64,000 bases of DNA from Rhizobium ecuadorense (GCF_001187535.1 NZ_LFIO01001579.1:1-64000), one strand, 5' to 3'. Counted from the stretch's first letter, positions 23,610 to 33,531 are shown. Notes: generated from the letters alone by a model not told the origin. Numbers and translations are program-made.

Positions 23610-26585
23610 TCACCCTTCCGCCGGGCCGTAAAGGCCGAGCTGGTCGAGCAGCGCGCGCTGCCGACCGGCGCTTTCGACCAACAGACCGGTGTAACGCTCG
23701 ACAATCCGCTGGCGATGCTCCTCGTCGGAAACGGCCGCCAGTGCGCCGGTGATGGCGGCGATCTTTTCCGAGGCCTGGCGCAGTTCTTCCAGAATCTCTG
23801 CCTTGCGGCCGGCCTCGGCGACGACCTGCTTCGTCACCTTGCCGATGCCGGCCGGCGTGCGGCTGCCGCCGGAGAGGTAACCTTCCGGCAGGTCGCCCTT
23901 GAGATTGACGACCGACTTGAAGCGGATGACGTCGAAGATCTGGTCGACCGCCTGCCTGGCGCCGGTCACCCGCGAGGGGTGGTCGGTGTCGGCGGCAGCG
24001 TGCGGCAGCAGTTCCAGCTTGCCCTTGTGGCGCGCTTCGAGCGGCAGGTAGGGCAGCATCGGACCGCTGAGCGTGCCGGTTGCGGCATCCCTGAAGAGGT
24101 CGGCGTCGATCGCCGCATGGGCGATCTTGCCGGAGGCAAGCGCTGCATCGAGGGCATAGGGATCGACGACTTCGCCGCGGTCGTAATTGACCAGCACCGC
24201 GCCGTCCTTCATGGCGCCGAGCACCTTGGCATCGACGGTGCCGGCATTGGAATAGGTGGCGGTCGTGGCATCCAGCCGGCCGAGGCCGATATGGACGGAG
24301 AGCACGTCGGCGCCGCTTGCCGCTTCCACAGGGCTTGCGGCATAGTCGAAGCCTTCAGCCTCGATCCAGCGCTTGTGATGCTCGCGGGCATAGATCGCCA
24401 CCTTCATGCCGAAGGCCTTGGCGAGCTTGGCGACTTCGCGGCCGATATTGCCGTAGCCGAGAACGGCAAGCTTGCGGCCCTCGAGTTTCGCCGTCGGAAA
24501 ATCCTTCAGCTGGCGGCCGGTATCGAAATCGCCGCCGGCGACCATCCGGTGCAATCTATCGACCGGCAGGTCGGGCACGACCTTCAGGATCGCCTTCACA
24601 GCCATCTGGGCGGTCGCCCGGCTGTTGATGCCCGGCGTATTCATCAGCGCCGCTTCGCCGCCCTCGCCGTTGCCGCCGCCCCAGGAGGCCGAGCCCATAT
24701 TGCCGGTGCCGGCGCCGATGCGCACGCCGCCGAGCGGGAAGACCGAGGCCTTCGGGATGAAGGTCGCCGCCGCGATCAGCGCGTCATACTGGCCCTTGTC
24801 GGTCTGCGGCAGGATCTCCGCCTCGGTGCTGAGGTTCGGCTGATAGAAGAAATGAATGCGGCCCTTTTCGAGGCCGGCGCGATCACCGGCCGGGCCAAGA
24901 TGGAAGCTGCCGCCCTTTTCCTCGATATAGGCCTTGACCTCGCTGTAATCTGGCTCGCCGCCGGCGCCGAAGCGCAAGCCGACGAGATCGGCGATCAGCA
25001 CCGTATAGGCGCGGTTCGGATCGTCCTTGCGCACGGCGCCATCGGCCTTGGCGGGCGCCTCGAAGGTCACGCCGTGCTTCGCCAGCTCCTCTTCGAGAAC
25101 GACGATCTTGGCTCTGAGATAGGCATATTGCAGATTTTCCAGCAGCGCCACGACATCGTCCGGTTCGCGGATGCCGCCGACCCAGGCGCGGTAATCGCCG
25201 GGGGTGCCGGGGAAGGCATTGACGTAGCGGGCGGCATCGAGGCCGGGCTCGTAGTCGCCGTTCGGATGGGTGATGCCCTCATAGCCGAGCAGTTGCTTGG
25301 AACGGGCGATGATGCGGGCGTGGATGCCGGCATCGGTGATGCCGTCGTCCTCGACCTTCAGCAGCGTCACGGCCGCGCCGCGGCGCTCGGCATCGGTGAC
25401 GGTCAGCGACAGCAGCGGATGCGACTTGACCCATTCGTCGATCACGGCGCGATTGGCGGCGGAGCGGCGGTTGAGCTCGACGATGGTGCCGACCCGGGCT
25501 TCCGACTGCAGCAGGCCGAAGGTGGTCTCGGCAAAGGCGAGCGCGCTGTAGGTGTTGATGACGCCGCCGAGCATGCGGTCTTCGGCCGGATCGAAGAACG
25601 GGCCGGCATCGACGGAGCGCTTGGCCGAAAACGGCTGCCGCGGATCGATCGGCGGGGCGATCTTCAGCTGGCGCGGGATCGCCCAGGCCGGATCCTGCTG
25701 ATTCTTTTCGATCAGCGCCAGCGCATGCGGCGTGAAGGAGGCAACGAAATAGCCGGAGATGCCGCCGATCGCCTTCTGGAACGGCATGAACAGGCAGCAT
25801 TTCGCCATCACGGCGCTGACGAGCTCGGGCTCCCACGGCATGGCGCCGAGCATCGAGGTGGCGTCGAACACCGCATGGCGGTTGGCCGGGTCGCCGTCGA
25901 GCCAGCTCAACAGTTCGCGGATCTCGGCGCTGGTATAGGCATTGGCGCCGGTTGTCTCGTGGCCGACGCCGACGAAGATCGAAACGCCGAGGCTGGACAG
26001 TTCGGCCGCCGTCGGGATCACGCCCTCGGAGGCGGCGAAATGGATGCGGCTCTCGCAGCCCTTTTCGGCGAAGCGCTGCATCTCGATCAGCTGCGTCGCC
26101 CAGGACTGGCGGAAGAAGCCGGCGGCCTTCGACGGATCGCTCTCCGGCCGCGGCGTATCGACATAGACGCGCTGGGCGGCATCGTTGGCATTCATCAGGT
26201 GCTGGATGCAGACGGTGAAACCGCTATGGCCGCCGCCGAGCCCGACCGCCATGCGGTTCGTCTTGGGAAAACCGAAATAGCGATGGATCGCCCGCATCAT
26301 GTCGGTCAGGATCTTGTCGGCCGGATAGCCGCGATGCATACTGCGGGAGATCTCGGCCGTGGTGAAGCCGCCGATATCGTTGCCGCGGTCGTCGAACTTG
26401 CGATAGGTCTTTTCGATCCAGGCGTCGAAGGCGATGCGCCGCAGGCGGCTATCCACCTCATCGGTCGTCGCATCGGTGATCGGCCCGACGCCGAAAAACG
26501 GGTTGGACGGCAGTTTCGGCGCGCCCGACGCGGTCTGTCGAAGGGCGTTCAATCGCTGTTCCTGCATCTGCGCGATATCTGTCAT
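23610..26585 (-). CDS. Fused class V aminotransferase (SerC-like) and D-2-hydroxyacid dehydrogenase (SerA-like)
   Basis: 991 aa from the ATG at 26585 (AGGCAGG upstream). Residues 1 to about 495 are a class V aminotransferase of phosphoserine-aminotransferase type; the likely PLP lysine is Lys271 in MPFQKAIGGISGY. A charged linker follows (AKIVVLEEELAKHG). Residues about 525-900 are a 2-hydroxyacid dehydrogenase with the NAD motif VLGYGNIGREVA (Gly710, Gly712, Gly715), Arg803 in NYDRGEVVD and the catalytic-type His862 in LLPHAAADT. A helical tail ends it. Together the domains could catalyse the first two steps of the phosphorylated serine pathway, but the dehydrogenase part is divergent and substrates are not proven. 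Cytoplasmic, single-gene unit. Confidence 0.85.
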   Translation of the reverse strand: MTDIAQMQEQRLNALRQTASGAPKLPSNPFFGVGPITDATTDEVDSRLRRIAFDAWIEKTYRKFDDRGNDIGGFTTAEISRSMHRGYPADKILTDMMRAIHRYFGFPKTNRMAVGLGGGHSGFTVCIQHLMNANDAAQRVYVDTPRPESDPSKAAGFFRQSWATQLIEMQRFAEKGCESRIHFAASEGVIPTAAELSSLGVSIFVGVGHETTGANAYTSAEIRELLSWLDGDPANRHAVFDATSMLGAMPWEPELVSAVMAKCCLFMPFQKAIGGISGYFVASFTPHALALIEKNQQDPAWAIPRQLKIAPPIDPRQPFSAKRSVDAGPFFDPAEDRMLGGVINTYSALAFAETTFGLLQSEARVGTIVELNRRSAANRAVIDEWVKSHPLLSLTVTDAERRGAAVTLLKVEDDGITDAGIHARIIARSKQLLGYEGITHPNGDYEPGLDAARYVNAFPGTPGDYRAWVGGIREPDDVVALLENLQYAYLRAKIVVLEEELAKHGVTFEAPAKADGAVRKDDPNRAYTVLIADLVGLRFGAGGEPDYSEVKAYIEEKGGSFHLGPAGDRAGLEKGRIHFFYQPNLSTEAEILPQTDKGQYDALIAAATFIPKASVFPLGGVRIGAGTGNMGSASWGGGNGEGGEAALMNTPGINSRATAQMAVKAILKVVPDLPVDRLHRMVAGGDFDTGRQLKDFPTAKLEGRKLAVLGYGNIGREVAKLAKAFGMKVAIYAREHHKRWIEAEGFDYAASPVEAASGADVLSVHIGLGRLDATTATYSNAGTVDAKVLGAMKDGAVLVNYDRGEVVDPYALDAALASGKIAHAAIDADLFRDAATGTLSGPMLPYLPLEARHKGKLELLPHAAADTDHPSRVTGARQAVDQIFDVIRFKSVVNLKGDLPEGYLSGGSRTPAGIGKVTKQVVAEAGRKAEILEELRQASEKIAAITGALAAVSDEEHRQRIVERYTGLLVESAGRQRALLDQLGLYGPAEG

Positions 26586-26743
26586 AGCCTGCCTGTCTCT
26601 GTCCGGAGCTGAAGTTCCCTTCATGGTGAAGCGACTGTTCCGGCGAGACAACCTCATATGCGCCGAACGGCAGGCGAAACGCGCCATTGGGGGTGCTGCG
26701 GTCTTGTTGGCGCGATCCCCAAGCGACACGCACAACGATTAGC

Positions 26744-26855
26744 CCTCATCCTGAGGCGCCCCGCGAGGGGCCTCGAAGGACGAGGGCGGGTGGCTGCGGT
26801 GGCCAGCCCCGTCCTTCGAGGCTTCGCCCTCTGGGCTACGCACCTCAGGATGAGG
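26744..26855. repeat. Inverted repeat, another mosaic intergenic element
   Basis: Starts CCTCATCCTGAGG and ends CCTCAGGATGAGG, with inner arms CTCGAAGGACG and CGTCCTTCGAG. It is followed by a family B element at 26882-27023. The remaining 27024-27331 shows no gene that I can support. Confidence 0.75.
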
Positions 26856-26881
26856 CTGGAGAGAGGGTGTGCCGGGCCGCC

Positions 26882-27023
26882 CGCCCCTCATCCGGCTGCC
26901 GCCACCTTCTCCCCGTTTTACGGGGAGAAGGGGTTATCCCGCGACCTTTCCGTCCCTCTCCAGTGTCTCGCATGGCACGTTCCCTCTCCCCGTTTTTACG
27001 GGGAGAGGGTTAGGGTGAGGGGC
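26882..27023. repeat. RIME-like element, family B
   Basis: Same plan as 13668-13808: CCCCTCATCCGGCTGCC start, two CTCCCCGTTTT hairpins, GGGTTAGGGTGAGGGGC end. Confidence 0.8.
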
Positions 27024-27331
27024 AACTTCGGGTTTCATTTCCTGACATCAGTCTGCCCCCCCCGCACAAAAACAGACTTGCCGCACGCAACCATTCGGCG
27101 TATGTCTTTTCAGTCGCGAAAAGCGATTGCCTCCCTTGATCCGCTCAGTGGCGGAGTAAACAGGTGGACGAATGGGTCGTCCAGGCGGTCGAGCACACGC
27201 CAGCCATGCGCATCAGCCATGGTTCGGCCAGCACCTCCCAGAAACCAGTGCCTGACTGAGATCAGGCCTCATCGTGAGCCTTCGGCGCACTCTGTCGGCG
27301 CTGCGCGCTCGCGTCGACCCGGAACGCACCC

Positions 27332-28525
27332 ATGACCAGATCCCTTATCGTCATCTTCACCGCCATTGTCCTCGATGCCGTCGGCATCGGGCTGATTTTC
27401 CCAATCCTGCCGTCGCTGCTTGAGGATATCACCCATGCCGCAGACGTCGCGCCCTATATCGGCACGATGACGGCGCTCTATGCGGCCATGCAGTTCATCT
27501 TCGCGCCGATGCTCGGCGCTCTCAGCGATCGGCTCGGCCGCCGGCCCGTGCTGCTGATTTCGCTTGGCGGCGCCGCCGTCAACTATCTCTTCCTCGCCTT
27601 CGCGCCCAATCTTGCGCTGCTCTTCATCGGCCGAGCGATTGCCGGCCTGACCAGCGCCAATATGTCCGTCGCCACCGCCTATATCACCGACATTTCGCCG
27701 GAAGAGAAACGCGCCCGCCGCTTCGGCCTGTTCAACGCCATGTTCGGCCTCGGCTTCATCATCGGCCCGGTTCTCGGCGGCGTGCTCGGCGATTACTGGC
27801 TGCGGCTGCCGTTCATCGCCGCCGCCGCCCTCAATGGCGCCAACCTGCTGCTCGCCGTCTTCGTCCTGCCGGAATCGCGCCCGGGCAGCCGCGAGACGAT
27901 CGATCTCGCAGCGCTCAATCCGCTGAAACCGCTGCGCTCCGTGCTGGAGGTCAAAAGCCTGCTGCCGATCGTCACCCTGTTCTTCATCTTCAGCGCCACC
28001 GGCGAGGCCTACGGCACCTGCTGGGCGCTGTGGGGCAGCGACGCCTTCCACTGGAACGGGCTATCGATCGGCCTTTCGCTGGGCGCCTTCGGCATCTGCC
28101 AGACGTTTGCCCAGGCCTTGCTGCCGGGGCCGGCCGTCCGGCGCCTCGGCGAACGCGCGGCGATCCTCTTGGGTGTTGCCGGCGTCTCACTCGCGCTCAC
28201 CGTCATGGCCTTTGCCACCCAGGGCTGGATGATCTTCGCGATCATGCCGGTCTTCACCCTCGGCGGCATCGGCGTGCCGGCGCTGCAGTCGCTGGCGACC
28301 CGGCAGGTCGACGAAAACAGCCAGGGCCAGTTCCAGGGCGTGCTGGCCTCGGCGGTCAGCCTCGCCTCGATCATCGCGCCGCTTGGCTTTTCCAGCCTCT
28401 ATTTCCTCTTCCGGCAGCAATGGCCGGGCGCCATCTGGCTATCGGTCGTCGCCGTCTATGCGCTCACCGTGCCGCTGGTTGTCGGTCTCAGGCTGAAGGT
28501 GCTGAAGCCGGCGTCGGCGGGATGA
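27332..28525 (+). CDS. MFS exporter of the TetA-like drug/proton antiporter type
   Basis: 397 aa with twelve predicted membrane helices. Motif A is LSDRLGRRPVLL between helices 2 and 3, and the DAVGIGLIFPILPSL start and GFIIGPVLGGVLGD helix-5 motif C are those of the DHA1 drug:H+ antiporters related to class A/B TetA. It could export tetracycline or another compound, but the substrate of such chromosomal homologues is usually unknown, and no tetR-type gene is adjacent. An IS481 element sits about 230 nt downstream. Confidence 0.88.
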   Translation: MTRSLIVIFTAIVLDAVGIGLIFPILPSLLEDITHAADVAPYIGTMTALYAAMQFIFAPMLGALSDRLGRRPVLLISLGGAAVNYLFLAFAPNLALLFIGRAIAGLTSANMSVATAYITDISPEEKRARRFGLFNAMFGLGFIIGPVLGGVLGDYWLRLPFIAAAALNGANLLLAVFVLPESRPGSRETIDLAALNPLKPLRSVLEVKSLLPIVTLFFIFSATGEAYGTCWALWGSDAFHWNGLSIGLSLGAFGICQTFAQALLPGPAVRRLGERAAILLGVAGVSLALTVMAFATQGWMIFAIMPVFTLGGIGVPALQSLATRQVDENSQGQFQGVLASAVSLASIIAPLGFSSLYFLFRQQWPGAIWLSVVAVYALTVPLVVGLRLKVLKPASAG

Positions 28526-28578
28526 AATTGTTGCGCTGGTTGAGGCCGCGGCTTCGCCCAGGAGATCGGCGAAGCCTG

Positions 28579-28720
28579 CCCCTCATCCGCCTGCCGGCAC
28601 CTTCTCCCCGCACGCGGGGCGAAGGGGGCAAGCCGCAACCTCTCGGTCTCTCACCAACGTCGCGTAGGGCACGTCCCCTCTCCCCGTCAGAACGGGGAGA
28701 GGGTTAGGGTGAGGGGCAGC
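28579..28720. repeat. RIME-like element, family B
   Basis: CCCTCATCCGCCTGCCGGC start and GGGTTAGGGTGAGGGGC end. It lies 36 nt to the left of the IS481-family element, between it and the MFS gene. Confidence 0.8.
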
Positions 28721-28756
28721 CATTGGTACAGCCCGGGCAGATCCCTGACAGAATGA

Positions 28757-30056
28757 ACCGGGTTGATGGTTGACAAGTCATAGTGCATCGGAGGGAGGGC
28801 TTCCGATGCCATTTGTGGAGACTTGTCGCATGGAAGAACGTGTTCGGATGCTGTCGGACTATGTTTCGGGGCATTGGAGTGTGAGTGATCTTTGCCGTCG
28901 TTACGGTGTGAGCCGGGAGACATTTTACGCTTGGCGCAAGCGGCAGATGAGCGGTGCGGAAGACTGGTTTGTCGACCGCTCGCACGGTACGGTTTCGTGC
29001 CCACATCGCACGCCGGCAGCCCTTGTCGATCAGGTGATTGCGCTGCGTCAGCGGTTTCCGCATATGGGGCCGCGCAAGCTTTTGGCATTGTTGCGGCGCC
29101 AGTCGGCGCAGACATCTTGGCCGGCGGCCTCGACGATCGGCGACATCCTCAAACGGGCAGGTCTTGTGGAGACTTCCAGGCGGCGGCGCAGGGCCCTGGA
29201 TCAGGGTCGCCCGTTCAGCGAGGCAAGACAAGCCAATGATGAATGGAGCGTGGACTTCAAGGGCTGGTTCCGCACGCGCGACCAGCAGCGCATCGATCCG
29301 CTGACGATCAGCGACAGCTACAGCCGGTTTCTGATCGATGTGCGCATTGCTCCGCAGACCATCGAGGGCGTGCGGCCGGTGTTCGAAGAGGCCTTCCGCA
29401 CCCATGGCCTGCCGTTTGCGATCCGCTGTGACAATGGTTCGCCCTTCGGCAGCCATGGAGCCGGCGGCCTGACCCGATTGTCGACCTGGTGGATCAAGCT
29501 CGGCATCGAGGCGCACTTCATCACGCCGGCATCGCCCCAGGAGAACGGCAGGCACGAACGCATGCATCGCACTCTGAAGGCCCAGACATCCAAACCGCCG
29601 GCCGACAATGCCGGCCAGCAGCAGGTCCGTTTCGATGCCTTCCGCCAGCACTACAACGAGGAGCGCCCGCATGAAGCGCTGGGCCAACGCCCGCCCGCCG
29701 ACCTCTATCGGCCCTGCCAGCCGCGCGCGATGCCTGAGCGTCTCGACGATCCCTGGTATGATGCCGACCACCAGGTGCGCCGTGTACGTGACAGCGGCGA
29801 GATCAAATGGAAGGGAGGCCGGCTGTTCGTCAGCGAAGCCCTTGCCGGCGAACTCGTCGGACTGAGCGAGCTGGAAAACGGCGATCACGTCGTGCGCTTC
29901 TGCAACCGCGACATCGGCCTCATCGGCCTGGACGGCCGCTTCCGTCGCTTCGCTCCGCCGCGCCCGCCCAGGCCGATGAGGCCCGAAGCAGCACACACGA
30001 CAGAATGAAAACTGTCAGGTATCATCCCGGTCCAAAGTGTCGACCATCAACCCGGT
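28757..30056 (+). mobile_element. IS481-family insertion sequence, about 1.3 kb, intact
   Basis: Terminal inverted repeats ACCGGGTTGATGGTTGACA (28757-28775) and its reverse complement TGTCGACCATCAACCCGGT (30038-30056), 18 of 19 identical. A diverged second copy of the motif lies inside the right end at 30013-30031, giving a 25-bp period. One complete transposase gene lies within. I could not see a convincing target duplication at the flanks. Confidence 0.8.
28806..30008 (+). CDS. IS481-family DDE transposase
   Basis: 400 aa from the ATG at 28806, with GGAGGGAGGG upstream. An N-terminal helix-turn-helix (SDLCRRYGVSRETFYAWRKR) is followed by the integrase core. The DDE triad is visible: Asp in WSVDFKGWF, Asp in IRCDNGSPFG, Glu in SPQENGRHERMH. 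The C-terminal part (YNEERPHEALGQRPPADLY) is typical of IS481 and IS3 relatives. The frame is intact, so the element may still be active. It inserted between the MFS and aas genes without breaking either. Confidence 0.93.
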   Translation: MPFVETCRMEERVRMLSDYVSGHWSVSDLCRRYGVSRETFYAWRKRQMSGAEDWFVDRSHGTVSCPHRTPAALVDQVIALRQRFPHMGPRKLLALLRRQSAQTSWPAASTIGDILKRAGLVETSRRRRRALDQGRPFSEARQANDEWSVDFKGWFRTRDQQRIDPLTISDSYSRFLIDVRIAPQTIEGVRPVFEEAFRTHGLPFAIRCDNGSPFGSHGAGGLTRLSTWWIKLGIEAHFITPASPQENGRHERMHRTLKAQTSKPPADNAGQQQVRFDAFRQHYNEERPHEALGQRPPADLYRPCQPRAMPERLDDPWYDADHQVRRVRDSGEIKWKGGRLFVSEALAGELVGLSELENGDHVVRFCNRDIGLIGLDGRFRRFAPPRPPRPMRPEAAHTTE

Positions 30057-30099
30057 CGTTCAATTGGCGCCAACTGGACGGCGAGAGTTCCGCGCCCGC

Positions 30100-33000
30100 C
30101 TACGCCGCCTCCCCTGTCTGCATCGCACCCTCCGCCAGCTTGCGCGCCGCGACGAAATCGACCTTGCCGGAGCCGAGCACCGGCACCTTGCCGATGGTGA
30201 CCTCGGCCGGCACCATCATGTCCATGGCGCCCTTCGACTTGGCGAAGGCAAGGAATTCGGCGCGGGTGGCGGTTTCGGCTTCGGTCAAGAGCACCAGGCG
30301 TTCGCCCTTCTTGGCGTCGGGGAGCGACGAGACGACGGAGAGCGCGCCCGGCCAGAGCTCGGCGGCGAGTGTTTCGACGGCGGCGAGCGAGATCATTTCG
30401 CCGCCGATCTTGGCGAAGCGCTTGGCGCGGCCGCGGATCTTGACGAAGCCGTCCTCGTCGATGGTGACGATGTCGCCGGTGTCGTGCCAGCCATCGGCGA
30501 GCGGCTCGAGCACGCCGGGCTTTTCGGCACGGAGATAACCGGCCATGACATTGGCGCCGCGCACATGCAGCCGGCCGCCCTCGTCGATGCCGGGCACCGG
30601 TTCGAGCTTCCACTCCATACCAGGCAGGATTTTGCCGACCGTGCCGGAGCGGTTGTACATCGGCGTGTTGATGGAAATGACCGGCGCCGTCTCGGTGACG
30701 CCGTAGCCTTCCAGGATGCGCAGGCCGAATTTTTCCATATAGGTGTGGCGGGTCGAGGCCTTCACCGGCTCGGCGCCGGAGAAGATATAGCGGATCGAGC
30801 GGAAGTCATAGGGATGCGCGGTCCTGGCATAACCGTTGAGGAAGGTATCGGTGCCGAAGATGATCGTGGCGTTGGAGACATAGATCAGCTCCGGCACGAT
30901 GCGATAATGCAGCGGCGACGGATAGAAATAGACCGGCACGCCTGAAATTAGCGGCAGCACGGTGCCCGCGGTCAGCCCGAAGGAATGGAAAACGGGTAAG
31001 ATGTTGAACACCTTGTCGCCGCTGTGGAAATCGATGCGGGCGGCGGCCTGGGCGGCGTTCGACAGGATGTTGCGGTGGGAGAGCACCACGCCCTTCGGCG
31101 TGCCCTCCGACCCCGAGGTGAAGAGGATGACGGCCGGATCATCGGGCTGGCGTTTGACCAGCGGCCGGCCCTTGCGCAGCAGTCCGCGGATCTTGTCCAG
31201 CGCGCCGATCTCGGCTCTCAGATCATCGAGCCAGACGATCGTCACCTGCTTTTCCAGTTCCTCGACGACGGGGCCGAGCTTGGCCTGGGCGACGAAGGCG
31301 CGCGAGGTCAGCACGTGCTTGATCTCGGCGGCCTTGCAGGCGGAGAGGATATTGGCGGCCCCTGCGGTGAAATTCAGCATGGCCGGCACCTTGCCGGCGC
31401 TCATCACGCCGAGAATGGTGGCGGCGGCGCCATTGGCATTCGGCAGCATGACGCCGATGTTTGCCTCCGGGAAGCGCGCGCGGAATTTTGCGCCGAGCAC
31501 GGCCGCGCCGGTCAACAGCTTGCCATAGGTGAGGCTGCCGGTGACCGGATCCTCGACGGCGAGTTTCTTCATGCCGAATTCCTGGGCTGCCTGAATGACG
31601 CGTCCGAGAACGGTCGACGAGGTATCGGCGGTCTCAAACAGCAGGTTCGACATCACCTGATAGAGGGCGGCACCGGCCGCCGTGCGGCGCTTGCGGCCCT
31701 TCAGCTCGGCCGGCACTTCCAGCTTCACCGGCTCGAGAATGGTGACCTTGACCTTGGGGAACAGCCGGCGGCGGATCTTGCCGTTATCGAGATAGGAGAG
31801 ATAGCTCTTCTCCAGCCCGTCGATCTTGACCGGCACGACCATCGAGCCGGTCTTGTCGGCGACCATGGCCGCACCGTCATAGACCTTCATCAGCGTTCCC
31901 GTCACCGTCAGCCGGCCTTCGGGAAAGATGCCGATCGGGCTGCCGTCCTGCACCACCTTGATCAGCGAGCGCGTCGCCATCGGCTTTGTGGGGTCAAGAG
32001 GCAGGAACTTGCACATTTTCAGGAAGGGCCGCACCCACCAGGCCTGGGCGATCTTGTAATCGACGGCGAAGGTCGGCTCCTCCTCGGTGATGGCGAGCGC
32101 GAGCGCGCCATCGAGCAGGCTGACATGGTTCAGCGCAATGATCGGCGCCCGGCCGGCCTTCTTGATATTTTCCAGCCCCTCGACCTCGAGGCGCATGAAG
32201 GCGCGGAACAGGATCGAGATGAAATCGCGGAAGGCATTGGTCGGCAGCGTCTTCAGCATCAACCAGGCGACCGCGAAATTGAGGATGCCGAGGCCGATCA
32301 GGATCTGAGGGATGGAGGCGCCGAGCGCCTGGATGACGGCGACGAGGCCGAGGCCGACGGTGATGAACAGCGCCGAGAGCACATTGGCGGCGCCGATGAC
32401 GCGGGCGCGCCGATCCTCATGGGCCCAGGTCTGCAGGGCGGCGAAAGTGGGAACGGCGATGAAGGCGCCCGCGATCGCCATGCCGGCGAGATCGATGGCG
32501 ACGCGGATGGTATTTTCACCGGCGAAGAAAGCGAGGATCGTCGTCGCATGGGCGGTCGAGGCCAGGCCCCAGAGGTTCCAGGCGAGATCAAGGCTGAAGA
32601 GGCCGAGCAGCGCCGTTCCCACCGGGGCCGGCAGCAGCACGATGCGGCCCGACGACATCCAGGCGGCAATGCCCGAACCGACGGCGACGGCAATGGCGAA
32701 GACGGTGAGATAGGCCGGCACGACGAGCTCGGAGCCGCCGAGCAGCTCGGTCACCATGGTCGGCAGGATCGACAGCACGAAGGCGCCGACCAGCCAGAAC
32801 CAGCAGTTCATCAGCGCCGAACGCCACAGCCGCTTGTCGGCGCGGATTTCCATGACGAGCGTGTAGCTGGAGCGGATGACATTGCGGTCGATCTGCAGAT
32901 CCGGCGCCTTCGAGCCGGTCGCCGGGATCATCCGGCTCGCCAGCCAGCAGAGCAGCGACAGCCCCATCATCATCGAGCCGAAGAGCAGCACATTGTCGCC

Positions 33001-33495
33001 GCTTGAGAAAGCCAGCGCGGCGATGATCGTGCCGGCAAGGATGGCGATGAAGGTGCCGCCCTCGATCCAGGCATTGGCCTTCGGCAGGTCGCGGCGTTCG
33101 AGGTGATCGGGCAGGATGCCGTATTTGATCGGCCCGAACAGCGCCGAGATGACGCCGAAGCCGAAGAGGGCCGCCATCAGCACGAAGATGGAGGAGAAGC
33201 CGAGGCCGACGACGGCAAGGGCGGCAATGCCGATCTCGCATCGTTTCAGCAGTTCGGCCACCTTCGCCTTGTCATGCTTGTCGGCCAGCTCGCCGCCGAG
33301 CGCCGAGAGCAGCAGAAAGGGCACGATGAGGATGACGCCGGCGAGCGTCACCAGAGCGGCGCCCTCGTTCGCCGACATCTTGAAGAGAATGAGGAACACC
33401 AGCGTGTTCTTCAGAAAATTGTCGTTGAAGGCCGTGAGGAACTGAGTCCAGAACAGCGGCGCGAATTTCCTAGACGTCATCAGATTGTGTTGCAC
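30100..33495 (-). CDS. aas: LplT-Aas fusion: lysophospholipid transporter, acyltransferase and acyl-ACP synthetase
   Basis: 1131 aa from a GTG at 33495 (GAGGGA upstream; ATG at 33480 is an alternative). Residues 1 to about 410 are a 12-helix MFS domain (FWTQFLTAFNDNFLKNTLVF) like the lysophospholipid flippase LplT. Residues about 435-620 form a PlsC acyltransferase with HxxxxD in ALNHVSLLDGALAL (His about 454). Residues about 650-1131 form an AMP-binding acyl-ACP synthetase with ATP loop LFTSGSEGTPKGVVL. Such proteins import and re-acylate lysophosphatidylethanolamine for membrane repair. It lies downstream of the PspA and YiaA genes on the same strand. Confidence 0.9.
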   Translation of the reverse strand: MQHNLMTSRKFAPLFWTQFLTAFNDNFLKNTLVFLILFKMSANEGAALVTLAGVILIVPFLLLSALGGELADKHDKAKVAELLKRCEIGIAALAVVGLGFSSIFVLMAALFGFGVISALFGPIKYGILPDHLERRDLPKANAWIEGGTFIAILAGTIIAALAFSSGDNVLLFGSMMMGLSLLCWLASRMIPATGSKAPDLQIDRNVIRSSYTLVMEIRADKRLWRSALMNCWFWLVGAFVLSILPTMVTELLGGSELVVPAYLTVFAIAVAVGSGIAAWMSSGRIVLLPAPVGTALLGLFSLDLAWNLWGLASTAHATTILAFFAGENTIRVAIDLAGMAIAGAFIAVPTFAALQTWAHEDRRARVIGAANVLSALFITVGLGLVAVIQALGASIPQILIGLGILNFAVAWLMLKTLPTNAFRDFISILFRAFMRLEVEGLENIKKAGRAPIIALNHVSLLDGALALAITEEEPTFAVDYKIAQAWWVRPFLKMCKFLPLDPTKPMATRSLIKVVQDGSPIGIFPEGRLTVTGTLMKVYDGAAMVADKTGSMVVPVKIDGLEKSYLSYLDNGKIRRRLFPKVKVTILEPVKLEVPAELKGRKRRTAAGAALYQVMSNLLFETADTSSTVLGRVIQAAQEFGMKKLAVEDPVTGSLTYGKLLTGAAVLGAKFRARFPEANIGVMLPNANGAAATILGVMSAGKVPAMLNFTAGAANILSACKAAEIKHVLTSRAFVAQAKLGPVVEELEKQVTIVWLDDLRAEIGALDKIRGLLRKGRPLVKRQPDDPAVILFTSGSEGTPKGVVLSHRNILSNAAQAAARIDFHSGDKVFNILPVFHSFGLTAGTVLPLISGVPVYFYPSPLHYRIVPELIYVSNATIIFGTDTFLNGYARTAHPYDFRSIRYIFSGAEPVKASTRHTYMEKFGLRILEGYGVTETAPVISINTPMYNRSGTVGKILPGMEWKLEPVPGIDEGGRLHVRGANVMAGYLRAEKPGVLEPLADGWHDTGDIVTIDEDGFVKIRGRAKRFAKIGGEMISLAAVETLAAELWPGALSVVSSLPDAKKGERLVLLTEAETATRAEFLAFAKSKGAMDMMVPAEVTIGKVPVLGSGKVDFVAARKLAEGAMQTGEAA

Positions 33496-33531
33496 GGCGT
33501 GGGTCCCTCTTTCGGCAGGCTGAGAAGGCCA

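Noticed and set aside
23595-26612. A 1005-codon open frame on the plus strand opposite the SerC/SerA-like fusion.
   Set aside because: It is a GC-rich shadow of the real gene: composition is Gly/Ala/Arg/Asp only, with no domain, and it mirrors the minus-strand gene almost exactly.
28740-30070. A target-site duplication flanking the IS481 element.
   Set aside because: Bases outside the two inverted repeats (GAATGA left, CGTTCA right) do not match as a direct repeat.
31024-33006. A 660-codon plus-strand frame inside aas.
   Set aside because: Shadow of aas; product is repetitive Asp/Gly/Arg/Glu sequence without a ribosome site.
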